A stretch of 64,000 nucleotides of DNA, taken from Elmis aenea. Its lineage: Eukaryota; Arthropoda; Insecta; Coleoptera; Elmidae. Below are positions 47,191-57,626 of this stretch, in pieces. The stretch lies in contig OX393579.1 of assembly GCA_947652605.1 (NCBI GenBank), positions 20,233,674 through 20,297,673 of the forward strand, read 5' to 3'. Both the position numbers and the translations under genes were made by a program. Numbering within the stretch: the first letter of the stretch is position 1; each line of letters starts with the position of its first letter. The notes under the pieces are model-generated. The model searched no databases and was not told the DNA's origin. It worked only from the letters and a program-made list of their open reading frames with translations.

Positions 47191-47741
47191 TTTTCAACTT
47201 AAATCTTAAAATATTGACTATAATACATAGTTTAATCGTTGGACACTAAAAAATATGTTTTGTATCCTGTTTGATTCACATAAGAAACTAGTGTTTTGTT
47301 TTTACAGGTTATTTAAAACAACATGCATAAACGATTTTGTATTCAAACTTCAAGAGTTTTCACTCTGTAGGTTAATTTGGAAAAGCGTGTGTGGGTAGAA
47401 ACAGTTCTAAACATACTAAAAACTCAATTGTAAAATGTTATAAATATCTGAAGGCTCAACAAATACTTGGAAATTAGTTAATTACAAAATTACAATTTAA
47501 CGGCTTGCATAAAACTATTAAATATTTATGGCCCATTAGCACAGAACTAATTTAACTATTTTACAATACTGTTTTTTGTTTTGTACTTATTTGAGTGATA
47601 AAAGTTTCAATGCCATGTTCAGGCAGATTTTTCTCACACTGCTTTAAACTCAATAAAATCTTGTACTAATCGTTTTATACATTTGTTTTTAACAAGTTGG
47701 TAAATAATAATTGAATATATTTTATTTGATATATTGATGTG

Positions 47742-48209
47742 CAGAGCGAACCAAATTCAAATGTTTTACGGATTATCTTGGTCACCATAATAGCGAAAAT
47801 CTCATATCGGTTTATTGGGCTATTTTTTTGAGAAAAGATCGCCTGTGTTATCAGATTTTTTATATCACTTTCCATTTTGGCACTACAGACGAAAAATGAA
47901 ATTTCATCGTTTTTAAAATGTACTATAACTTCTTTGTTTATAATAATATAATTAAATGTTAGATTTTTTACAAGCATTTTTATGTAAAACATTGTTTATC
48001 GATTAAAACTTTTTTCAATATATAACACTCAATTTGTAGTAAAATTTTAGATTTACTTGAATAACTTTAGAACTAAGACAGCTATCAAAATTTTCTTTGC
48101 AGATATTTAATGAGCATTTAATTTCGCAACTTTGCCCTAATTTAACCGACTTCGTAGCTCTTAAGATAAGCGAAATACCCATGCATTTACTCGAATTTGG
48201 GACACCCTG
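47742..48209. mobile_element. Chimeric mariner-type element, arms from two families
   Basis: The left 210 bp (CAGAGCGAACCAAATTCAAA ... CCATTTTGGCACTACAGACG) match the arms of 39321-40503. The right end (GGGACACCCTG|TA at 48209), preceded by CTTAAGATAAGCGAAATACC and CATGCATTTACTCGAATTTG, matches instead the end style of 61136-62057. The two halves are not inverted copies of each other beyond the terminus. Frames at 47675-47992 (minus) and 48097-48324 (plus) have no domain. Confidence 0.65.
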
Positions 48210-48248
48210 TATAAGAATAAATAATATTTCGTTTAGATTTTCGCGGTT

Positions 48249-48517
48249 ACTATTATTTTTAATTTGGTCTTCGGAGTTTGTCCGCGTAATATATTCATAT
48301 TCTCGACGTCGTGAGAGACAATGAAAATTTAGTCAGCCTTGACTAACAGAAAGTGACACTAATTTCTGTTAGTGACATCATGTTTACTTTTTATTCAAAC
48401 GGTTAATAATTTTTTCATCAAAGCTCTTGCTAATGGCCAGGGAGAGCTGGCCGAAACGTCGAGAATATGAATATATTACGCGGGCAAACTTCGAAGACCA
48501 AATTAAGAGTAAATAAT
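48249..48517. repeat. Inverted repeat, about 62-bp arms, with hammerhead-like hairpin
   Basis: The left arm, 48249-48310 (AATTTGGTCTTCGGAGTTTG ... ATTCATATTCTCGACGTC), faces the right arm, 48453-48517 (GAAACGTCGAGAATATGAAT ... CTTCGAAGACCAAATTAAGA). In the loop ACTAACAGAAA...TTTCTGTTAGT forms a further hairpin. Just before the right arm a perfect stem GGCCAG/CTGGCC (48435-48452) precedes GAAACGTC, like the other two motif copies, but the preceding core is GCTAAT instead of CTGAAGA. Confidence 0.7.
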
Positions 48518-48534
48518 AAAATATATCTTTTTTA

Positions 48535-49245
48535 TGTACAATTGCCATGAAACATTTTAAGACTCATTCTTATTTTCTTCTTCATCTGTCTGTAGTGGCA
48601 TGAATTTAAAAAAAAAGTAGAAGTAATATGTCAGCCTAACTTGCTGCATAAAATAGACAACTCGCATCTCTCACGATTTTAAAGTTGCCCATGGGGATCA
48701 CTAATAAAATTGGCATGTATGGCCTGTATACATACAAATATATTTCAAGATGAGATGTACGTACGTCCTGGAGCTTATTTCATTAGATTCGCTTTCTATT
48801 ACTGTCAGATCGTAATATAAATGATTTTTCCTTTCATAATAAAGACATTTATTATTCTTATTATACCTAGAACGATTACACTTGCAAATATTTTAAAAGT
48901 AAATAACTTTACTCGTTGATGTTATCACTGCTAACCGTTCTGAATGTCTAAACATGTTGCTGTCGAGACGTGGTTTTTAAGGTTTTGTTTGAACTGACCC
49001 AATTTTTGAAATATTTTATTGTAACATTGTGCAAAGAAGAATTACAACATCCAGTTGGTTTTGATTTAAGCATTAGTCTTTATAATTACAAATTATTTAT
49101 TTGCATACGTTACTTTAGAGTTAACGAGCATACATGTTTAAACTTTTTTGTTCAAAAACTGCATTTAAATAATTTTTTTAACCAGATGCCCTACAATAAT
49201 TGCGTGTTTAATTTCACATACCGTTTATTATCCTTAGATACAGTT
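48535..49245. other. A+T-rich stretch, no gene supported
   Basis: A 172-codon plus frame (48970-49488) crosses from this stretch into the hAT element at 49254; its last third is the GCTCCA array read as protein (Ala/Pro/Leu/Ser repeats). I see no domain in the first part and regard it as a chance frame. Confidence 0.5.
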
Positions 49246-49253
49246 GTTTTCAC

Positions 49254-49707
49254 CAGGGGTTTGGAGCAGTCCAATTTTTTAATTGCTCCGCTCCAGCTCC
49301 GCTTCAGCTCCGCTCCAGCTCCACTCCAGCTCCGCTCCAGCTCCGCTCCAGCTCCGCTACATGCTCCAAATATTATTAACATTTTTAAAACAAGTTTTTT
49401 AACTAAATGCTTTGTTTTTAAAAACAAAGTTTTAATTTTATCGAATATGTGTAAATCGGGCAAAAATTACAACATTTTACCCTATTAAACAAGTGAAGTT
49501 AAATAAATGTTTATAAGAACAAATTATTGATCTTCAAACGTTGAAAAAAAGAGAAAATAGTAGTTTTTTTTTTAAATGTAGGTACATAATAAACTGGAGC
49601 AGTGAAGCAATCAAAATTATTTGCTCCGGAATCCGCTCCAGCTCCGGGCAAAAACCCATTGCTCCACTGCTCCGTGCTCCAGCTCCGTTCTCCGCTCCAA
49701 GCCCCTG
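49254..49707. mobile_element. hAT-type element, 454 bp, with GCTCCA hexamer arrays
   Basis: The left end is CAGGGGTTTGGAGCAGTCCA; the right end read inward is CAGGGGCTTGGAGCGGAGAA. The flanks are identical GTTTTCAC octamers (49246-49253 and 49708-49715). The left 110 bp contain about ten CTCCAGCTCCGCT-type units, and the right 90 bp contain a similar set. The interior is plain A+T-rich DNA. It is non-coding despite the long repeat-encoded frames. Confidence 0.95.
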
Positions 49708-50380
49708 GTTTTCACAAGTGATTTGATCATTATCTATGTGCGATAAAAATAATTAATTAGGCTTTAATTTTGTCGAACAATATTTTTAAACTTTTTTTCT
49801 TAGTGTTCTAGTTCACAGGAATACGCAAACGTTGCTAGTCGTTTTCTATAGAGCCACAAACATATTTTCCAGCGAGTCATGTCAACAAAAATACAATATA
49901 TTTAAATTTTAGGGCGAATATAATTATGAAAACAATAAAAATTTCTATCAAAAAAAAAAAAAAAAATTGAATGTATTTTAATTAAGATGATGACAAAATT
50001 CACCCCATGTATTGACAATTCAAGGGATTGAGCAATGAGGGGCGATTTTTTAGGAACCTTAAATGCGCTCTGGCATGTTTTCAGTGATACCTAATTATTA
50101 GGGTTTAATAGTTAATTATTAAAGATACTATAATATATACACAAAGCAAAAATATTTTTAAAGAACAACCATTTGAGTGTTCTGTTGTAATTCAATCTAA
50201 ACCTTCCTTAGACTGATTCGGTTTCAATAAACCCCTCATAATACTTTGCTTTCTCCTGTGAATTCATTTTGGATAAGTGCATGTGATTATCTGAAGAAAA
50301 AACTTGTAAAAACGCGGACAAATTGTTGGTAAAACAAACTTTCCAATTGGGGTAAGTTTTAAACTTTAAAGACTCTAGAC

Positions 50381-50542
50381 CAGGGGTCCGCAAAGTTTTT
50401 CACCAGCCTGTTTTTGCGGTCTTTTAGTACAAAATTTACAGCTGACGACCTTTTTTAGCTCGCCAAACCCAAAGTCTAGTTTACCAAATTGTCCTACGTA
50501 CCAGTCAAAACGTTGTCGCGTGCCACCGATTGGTGACCCCTG
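50381..50542. mobile_element. hAT-type MITE, 162 bp (CAGGGGTCCGCAA)
   Basis: The left end is CAGGGGTCCGCAAAGTTTTT; the right end read inward is CAGGGGTCACCAATCGGTGG. The flanks CTCTAGAC and CTCCTAGAC are a near-duplicate differing by a one-base insertion. This end type is typical of widespread short hAT elements. It is non-coding. Confidence 0.75.
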
Positions 50543-53050
50543 CTCCTAGACTAAGGCAACGGAGAGGCTGCCGAAAAGAGCATTAAATGAAGCAATTTTA
50601 ACGTGGGTAAATCGAAAAAAATTCTTACAAAAACAAAATACTATCCAGAGAAAAACTTAACAAGTTTCATGAAAAATGACACCAGGCGTAGATTTTTTGT
50701 TGTTTACTGTCCATTATAACAGATATAAGATAATTTTCGGACATCCTGTACATTATTCTGTCCAACTTATTATACATGTTGGTTAAAATTTATTTTGGCT
50801 ATTTTTATCAAAACTGTATTATTTTGAATTTAGATGCACTTTGTGTCAAAATTCTGAGCCGGTTAAATTGCGTCGAACCGGATGAAACCGAAGCGGTCAA
50901 ATATTAAAAACTGCAAACCGGAATTGAACGGTTTTTGTAGCGGTTCACAGTTTATTAGCTTTCGTATAAAATTGCTAACGAATTTGGAGGTGCGATCCAT
51001 AATTATCATCGAGAAAAAAAAAGATTCCTTGTTGTTTTGCTATTCTATCGTCCCTGGTGGTATCATTACCAGATCATTCTAAGATTATAAAGACCTAGAG
51101 AGTAAAAAAGTGTGCCAACTTGTCTAAGCGGTACATATTTATTTTTCGCTCAGGGGGGACAATAATATTATAGTTACGCAACTATGAAACCACGAACAAT
51201 TTGCATTTATTTTATTTAAGAATTTTTTTTACAGGTGATTAATCTGTTCGGATGCGCTAAAGCTTTTTGTGTTGCTTTTTAAGGTTCAGTAATTGAAAAC
51301 ATACTAAAAGGGTAAAAAATAACTTCCATATAAGCACATAACGCGCCATTGAATCTGCCCAACAAATTATTCCTGCCGTTTGTTTCGAGACAAAGCGTAA
51401 AAAATTACTGATTACACAATTGTTTTATTTTATGCATTTGTTTGTGAGCTACGTTGTACCAATCACACTTGAAACTGTCCGCATATAAAAATATTAATAG
51501 ATAATGTTGTACGTAAACGTACCGCATAATAATAATTAATGATGATATTATTCGGCTGATTCACAACAACATATTTTATATAGAACACTATCTGGCTCAG
51601 TTTAAAAAAGAAACGATAAGTTAGCTTTAAAAAATAGATACCTGCCACTATGGAAGTCTTAATTTTTGTACGGTCGGCGTTGTCAAAATAGCGTTAGCGC
51701 TACATCAATCGCAACTAATTCTATAACTCAAATTTTATTCAAAGTGATGTCTTTTTTACGTAGCATATTATCAACCATAACCGTTCGTTTGTATTGTGAG
51801 GTATAATATTTTGTTCTGGCCCCCTGGTGGGTACCGTGAAGTGATAATATAGTTTTTACGGCATCTTCCAGCATCCTAGGAGTGGCAGGCAGTCTGTTGT
51901 GCGAGCATTAAAATATTTAATTTCGATTTAATCGAGATTTTACATCAATAAAAAGCGCATAAATTGTTTTGATGAATGTGACTGGAGTTGGAGGAATAGT
52001 TAGAAATATTTTTTATGGGTGTATTAACATATTTTGGGTGTCGTGTAACATTTATTATGGTATTCAAATAAAAATCGTGGGATTTTCGAAATATGAAACT
52101 GGTTTTAATAGCACAATTTTGGTATTTCTTTATAATTTATTGCGACTTAAAAACTTACAAAGGACATTTATGCACCGGATGTAATTTTTACGATTTATGG
52201 AATATTAATATCAAATTTTATCGCGTATGTTTATAAAACTATCAAACAACCTTTGTTAATTAATGTTTATTTTCATAATTTTTAATTTAACACGCAGCTG
52301 AAATAACTTTTAAATTATATATTGTTATTAGCGGGTCTAGAAGCGGCCACATTATTAACATAATTTACCAAAATGTTTGCTATTAATGGTCCTAATAAAT
52401 TAATCCGGTGATTTACAACAAGCAGTATTAAAATAACAACTTATTTTAGTTCTTAACGTAATTATAGTAAAACAGGACCGGCTTAAGGGCGAAATACACG
52501 GGTTTTATTGTGCTAAGAACGAAAATAAAAACCTGTAACTATATCAAAAGACGTAACACATGAAATAAATAAAAACAATTTAATTGACAAAACAAAATAA
52601 AGTTACTTTAAATAAAAGAAATACTATCTAATTTTAATATACCCCAATGGTATTTTAGTATACCTACTCCAATGGTAAAATCGTCAAAGTTTAAAATGTT
52701 TCTTCAATAAACGTTATTTTACGTTACCAAACATAAAAATAAAAGTAGCATTTATCCAAAATAATCATAAATATGAATTATTTTATTTAGTAAACTCTTC
52801 GGGCCAAGCTAGCCTATAGCTTTGTAACATGTTTCCCTCTATTAATTTTAATTTTTTGTCAGTTTTTTCCATTTTTTAACGCCTCGTTCCTTTAGGTCTT
52901 TTTCCACCGCCTTTAACCATTTTGTCCGGAGTCTTCCCTCATCCTTCTTCCGTTACTCCTCCCTCAAGTACTTGTTTCGTTATTCTTTTCTCCGGAATTC
53001 TTGATATTGGTCACAGCCAACTCATTTGTTGTGTCTTTATTACAATTATT
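50543..53050. other. A+T-rich stretch, no gene supported
   Basis: A solo ACATCCTG|TA terminus lies near 50752. The 71-codon plus frame at 51969 has no domain. A GC-richer patch at 51815-51905 was examined and gave nothing recognisable. Confidence 0.45.
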
Positions 53051-53056
53051 AGATTT

Positions 53057-53130
53057 GGTTGACCGAGTGGCAAAGCGGGGTGGAGCAAGGGGGTTATCGA
53101 TGCACCGGTCTTGGAAGGCACCGCGAAGAC
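53057..53130 (+). other. Possible tRNA-derived (pol III box A/B-like) sequence
   Basis: TTGACCGAGTGGCAAAGCGG resembles box A of Ser/Leu tRNAs (TGGCCGAGTGGTTAAGGCG). About 30 bases downstream GGGTTATCGATGCACC is a degraded box B (GGTTCGANNCC). No cloverleaf can be closed, so this is not a tRNA gene. It could be the head of a tRNA-derived SINE or part of the 5' region of the LINE fragment that follows. Confidence 0.25.
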
Positions 53131-53487
53131 AAAATATTTTTGCGTTTATTTCACTTATTTAAACCCAGAAAATTAAAATGCCATCATAATTTTAAAATTT
53201 GTTCTCATTATCATTACAGTCGGGCAAATAGCTAATAGTGTACAAAACAGTTAAATTCCGTAATTAAAAGTGTTATAAAAGGAAAAATCACGAATACAAT
53301 ATCAGCGATATTGGCGTCCTAAAATAAAAGGTGTAAGTGTATTGTGCGAGAAGCTCCTAATATACAGGCAGATAACAAGGTGGGCGATGATAACCTATGG
53401 CACAGCGGAGGGGGAGTGGTTCTGTAGGATGTGAGAATGACGTATATACGTCAGAAGATTTGAAAAAAAAATAGATATGATTAGAAC

Positions 53488-54291
53488 ATGATTGAAGAAA
53501 CAATGAAAGATATGAAAGAAACAAAACATCTTGAGAGCGACGCGTACACGTCGAAGGATTCCAAAAGAAAAAGAGAACAGGACATAGAAGACATATCAAA
53601 AGGGAGTAAAAAGATAAACAGGACACCTCAAAAAGAGAGAAAAGAGAGAAAAGAGAGAGAAGATAAAACGGATACGCTTATGAACATAATCAAGGAAGTA
53701 ATGAGAGATATAAAAGAAATAAAACATGAACAGAGATCATACCAAGAGGAACAAGGAACTGAAACAGAAAAATGAATTGCTGAAACATGAAAACAAGATC
53801 ATAAAAGAGAAGATGAAATCCGTAGAAGACAGAGTTAGAAGACTGGAAAAAGATAGGACCAAAAATAATATCGTTGTGACAGGCTTGGAGATAAAAACTG
53901 ATAACAAAGCAGACCTCATACATGAATTTTAACACCTTATTGAAAGAGGAACAGGTATAAAAGTTCAGATTAAAAACGCCATACAGATAGGAACAAAAGC
54001 ATGTAAGCTAGAACTAGTCAAACCACTAGAAAAAGAAAAGGTAATTAAAACAAGTATAAGTAAAAACAACTCCAAGAGATAATATATATAAACAAAGAAA
54101 TGACAAAGGAGGAACTGGAAATTCAAAAGAAGCTAAAACAAATAGCAGAAGAAGAGAGACAGAAAGGAAGAACAACGAAAATAGGATATTAAAAGATCAC
54201 AATTGATGGAAAAGAATGGAGATGGGACAGGGAGCAGGAAAAGTTGAAAGAAAATAAAACAACAGCAAACCATCAACCTCCAAAAAACTGA
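53488..54291 (+). pseudogene. LINE ORF1 (coiled-coil, L1-ORF1-like), frameshifted
   Basis: Several frames joined in order give a highly charged protein. 53488-53775 is Lys/Glu-rich (MIEETMKDMKETKH...). 53726-53932 carries a coiled coil (ELKQKNELLKHENKIIKE) and LEKDRTKNNIVVTGLEI. 53938-54080 reads IERGTGIKVQIKNAIQIGT. 54090-54291 reads MTKEELEIQKKLKQIAEEE and, after a stop, KITIDGKEWRWDREQEKL. A coiled coil, then a (K/R)xNIVIxG-(I/L) start of an RRM-like fold, then a C-terminal Trp-rich segment is the layout of ORF1 proteins of L1-like insect LINEs. I see at least two frameshifts and two stops. No ORF2 follows, only A-rich low-complexity sequence to about 54500. Confidence 0.75.
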
Positions 54292-54667
54292 TAGTAAAGA
54301 ATAACAGAAATATTAGGACAACGACTCAGGCAAATAAAAAGAACTCGGGAAAGAAAATAAAGTTAAAAAAAAAGAAAAGAAAAAAAAAGGAATAAGAAAA
54401 GATAACAAGAGGACATCGGAAATGGCACAAACAATGAAAAAGGACATGCGAAAGGAAATAAAAAGAAAAGAGGAAAATACAAAACTCAACTCCAGAAAAA
54501 CTACAGGAAAAAAAAGAATGTGGCCTTAAACCCGAAAGGGCAAACAAAGGCACCCTTACACCCTATGGGTAAAACAGGGAATGGATTATATATATTTATC
54601 ATTACAGTGTACCTATTTGAATAAATAATTTTACTTGATATTCACAAACTACAATAAAAATACCTAT

Positions 54668-54730
54668 AAGAGGGGGTGGGCGAAAAAAAAATACGCCCAG
54701 GGCGCCATTCGCCCCCTCGCTAAGCCACTG
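54668..54730 (-). mobile_element. hAT-like terminus (CAGTGGCTTAGCGAGGGGG)
   Basis: Read on the minus strand from 54730: CAGTGGCTTAGCGAGGGGGC, followed by G/C-runs that partly self-pair (GGGCG...CGCCC). It cuts directly into the LINE fragment to its right. The second terminus and a duplication of GTGGAACC were not found, so the left boundary is approximate. Confidence 0.5.
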
Positions 54731-54880
54731 GGTTCCACCATATAATTTCTCCAGTTCCTCATTTGCTCTTCTATATTGATCTCTTTCAATTTTTCCTCCA
54801 AATATCTTACGTAATTCTTTCTTTCCCAGACCTGTAATGTTTTTCCTTCTGTTTGAATCCTTTTCCACATATCATCATAA
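54731..54880 (-). pseudogene. LINE ORF2 C-terminal fragment, opposite strand
   Basis: The minus strand reads MWKRIQTEGKTLQVWERK in one frame and LRKIFGGKIERDQYRRA, NEELEKLYGGTQ in another. This resembles the TFERKILRxIFGPxxxxxxWRxRxNxELxxLY segment that follows the reverse-transcriptase domain in several insect LINEs. It is truncated at both sides, by the hAT-like terminus on the left and by loss of similarity on the right. It points toward the ORF1 relic at 53488-54291, so the two come from different insertions or a rearranged one. Confidence 0.7.
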
Positions 54881-56732
54881 ATATGCTTTACATAAAATCT
54901 AGATACTGTAATAACTTAAAAATTACTTGAAACAAATGCAGACGACTATCACTTTGTGTAGGCTATAGCCAGTATTAAAAGAGCTACTTAATTTCGAGTT
55001 GCTCTTTTAAAGGCCCTAGATTCCAATTTAAATTTTCTGGAAGTTTGTTAAAAAAAAAAAGCTTGGAACACCGAGTGAGTAATGGCTATGATTTTCAGCC
55101 TATTTCGGCTTCTTCAATACTTTTTGTTGCTATGATCGATCAGTGTTATTAAATGTACGAACGATACAATATTTGCGTCCTTATAATCTTTTTCACCTTG
55201 ATTAGAAGTTGGTGAAGCAACAGTTTTTTTGAAAAAATGATTTTTCCTCGAGTTTGTCTTTTTTAATTTTTAATGTTTTTTTTTATCAACATTAATAATT
55301 GTGGGCCAAATAGGTACATATTTCTTTTCTTTATCAGAATGTACCTACCTTAAGACTGTTAAGAGCAATTTGCACGGAGTCTCAACAAGATAGCGCCACA
55401 CCTTATACAACGTTGATTAAAACCTCGTATTAGGATGCAAAGTTGCTAATATTGTATGTAAATCGTGCACATTATTATTCACTTGGTCAGTTACAAATGT
55501 AAAACCGCTATAAAACACTTTGGTTTTGTTTCAGCAACTGTTGATAGGGAAATACATCCTTATAGATTAATTTGAATTATAATGCTTCGAGGATATATTT
55601 TAATTTTACAAATCGTGGGATTTAGGTGTTGTTGATTGATTAAATTAGTATTTAAAATTAATGTTTTTTGGCGCCTTAATTGTTGGCGCACGCGCACAGG
55701 TGTGGTTGCTAAGCGACCGAGCAGCGGGTGATCAGGCTGATGAACGCCTGCTGTGTTTTAAACAGCTGTCGCTATGGTAACCTGCCCGGTAGACATCTTC
55801 ATCAGAACGTGGCAGGAGAATTATAAATAAGACGAGCATAACATAGAGATATTGCTTGTTAACTTTTTCAGAGGCTACTCTAAAGAATGCATGTGTGGGA
55901 GGTTAGGATGTATGTGTTATCTGTACAGTAACATTTATGCTATTTATGCCTTTCAACCTTTGTGTATTGTTCGTATAAGTGATGGTTTATAAGCACAAAT
56001 TTATTAGGAACTCGATCCCAGTCGCGCTTGGTTAGGCTTTTTAAGAGCTAAAGAAAGATCGAATTATATATCAATTCCTTCCTGTTGAAGTGTGCATACT
56101 GACAAACAGTTTTATTTTATACAAGAAAACCAGAAGTGCTTGATAATGCTTATTTCATTGTTTCCTCGGCATAAACTTGATAAATAAAAATAAATAAAAA
56201 ACACGGTTTTCTTTGGAAACATTTTTATAACCACGATCAAAGATATCTGATATTATGGTACAAATTAACGAGTTGCTAAAATTTTATTGGTTTTAATACT
56301 ATACTTGGCCTATTAAGATACCGTATTCGCCATAATACTAAACTTACTAATTAATGATTGCGTTGAAAAAAAATAATTAAGAGAGAAATTAAGTGTTATA
56401 CGACGTAATTACAAAATTGGTAAGGTAGACAACGTCTTCTGGTTAATTACAGAAGTTGCAGTGCCAATTTAAATAATAGTTTAACATGTCGCCAAAATTC
56501 TAAAGTATTTCAAACAGCAAATGTTTCTTTACTCCTATTTTTATTATGGTCTACATAATTTTCGAAGAAACTACATAATAAAATTTATCAGATGTTCTTA
56601 TCATTATTTTTTAATTTTTGCGAATTCAATTAATTCCCGAAAAAAAAAAAGTTAAACGAACTTGCCTGACCGATAACACGGTTTGTGATGAATTTTTTTT
56701 TTAAATTCTGCATCCGAAACTGTAGAAATATA
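54881..56732. other. A+T-rich stretch with one GC-rich island
   Basis: 55670-55830 is distinctly GC-richer: GGCGCACGCGCACAGG, CGACCGAGCAGCGGGTGATC and GTCGCTATGGTAAC, which fits the RFX X-box consensus, with TATAAATA about 50 bp after it. It could be a promoter, a conserved element or part of an unrecognised MITE; I see no start codon context or exon to choose between them. The rest is featureless apart from the hairpin at 55092-55117. Confidence 0.35.
55092..55117 (-). other. Hammerhead-core-like hairpin TTGAAGA-stem-GAAAA
   Basis: On the minus strand TTGAAGA is followed by AGCC, a loop GAAATA, GGCT, then GAAAATC. It matches the arrangement of the motifs at 9005 and 23877, with C to T in the first core position. 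It is not associated with visible inverted arms. Confidence 0.3.
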
Positions 56733-56916
56733 CACGGTGTTTCATTTGAAGTATTAAGTTGGAGTCATATCCTGCTAAACCGGAAATGCAAAAAATGCTA
56801 ATAATAATCAATAAATCCTTTATTTTTGACCATTTATTCAAGCCAAGTTTTAAAACAATTGGTATAAAAATAACTAAGATGTTTGGCCATACGGGACTTT
56901 GTCCTAGGTAACCCTG
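56733..56916. mobile_element. Possible mariner-type MITE, 184 bp
   Basis: Ends are TA|CACGGTGTTTCATTTGAA and, inward from the right, TA|CAGGGTTACCTAGGAC. The inverted similarity is limited to the first 9-10 bases, but TA flanks and size fit. A minus frame of 78 codons across it has no domain. Confidence 0.45.
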
Positions 56917-57179
56917 TATATTTTCATATGAAAACAAAGATTCTAAAAAACAAATGAACTACGAGAGCACGTTTAAATGTCTTGAGATTTTTAGTTTTTT
57001 TGTAGGAACTTACTAAGTGCAAAAGAACTCACTCCTGTGGTAATTTCACCTTCCTTTTATTTCTTACAGTTATCTATTTCTAGATCCTTACGTTCTTCAT
57101 GTTGAAATATTCACCCTGTAATGTTCGCTGCTAGAAAGAATTTGCAGATATTTATCTTATGCTATGAATGTGTTAATAC

Positions 57180-57618
57180 CAGGGCTAGAAACCGAAAAAA
57201 AATTTGGTTAACGGTTAACCGAAATCAAGAACTTTATTTTTATAACGGTTTTTGTTGAAAAACCGGTTTTTTCCGTAAAAAAACTGGTTTTTGGTTTTTA
57301 ACATTATTCAGATTTAGAATGCAAAGTATAAAAAGATATTATCTATTTATAATTTTATAATAAACATATGTACAATCAAGCATTCAGTAATTACTTTTGG
57401 TAAACTAATCACATTTAATACTACAAATTTTTTCTAAATAATTTTTATTAGAAAGAGATGTTTAAAAAACCGGTTTTTTATTATTTTGGTTAAAGGTTAC
57501 CGTTTTTTTTGCCTTTAAAAATAACGGTTTCGGTGTCGGTTAAAAATCACAATTTTGGACAAAAAATAAAGGTTAACCGGTTTTTTAAACCGGTTTAAAA
57601 AACCGGTTTCATGCCCTG
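57180..57618. mobile_element. hAT-type element, 439 bp, with AACCGGTTTTT arrays
   Basis: The left end is CAGGGCTAGAAACCGAAAAA; the right end read inward is CAGGGCATGAAACCGGTTTT. The flanks are identical GTTAATAC octamers (57172-57179 and 57619-57626). GGTTAACCG and AAACCGGTTTTTT palindromic units recur about every 15-25 bp in the outer 120 bp of each side. It is non-coding. Confidence 0.95.
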
Positions 57619-57626
57619 GTTAATAC

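Noticed and set aside
48970..49488. 172-codon plus-strand frame
   Set aside because: Its last third is the GCTCCA array of a hAT element read as protein, and the first part has no domain or codon signal.
53057..53130. tRNA gene
   Set aside because: Box A looks good, but box B has a two-base insertion and no acceptor or anticodon stems close.
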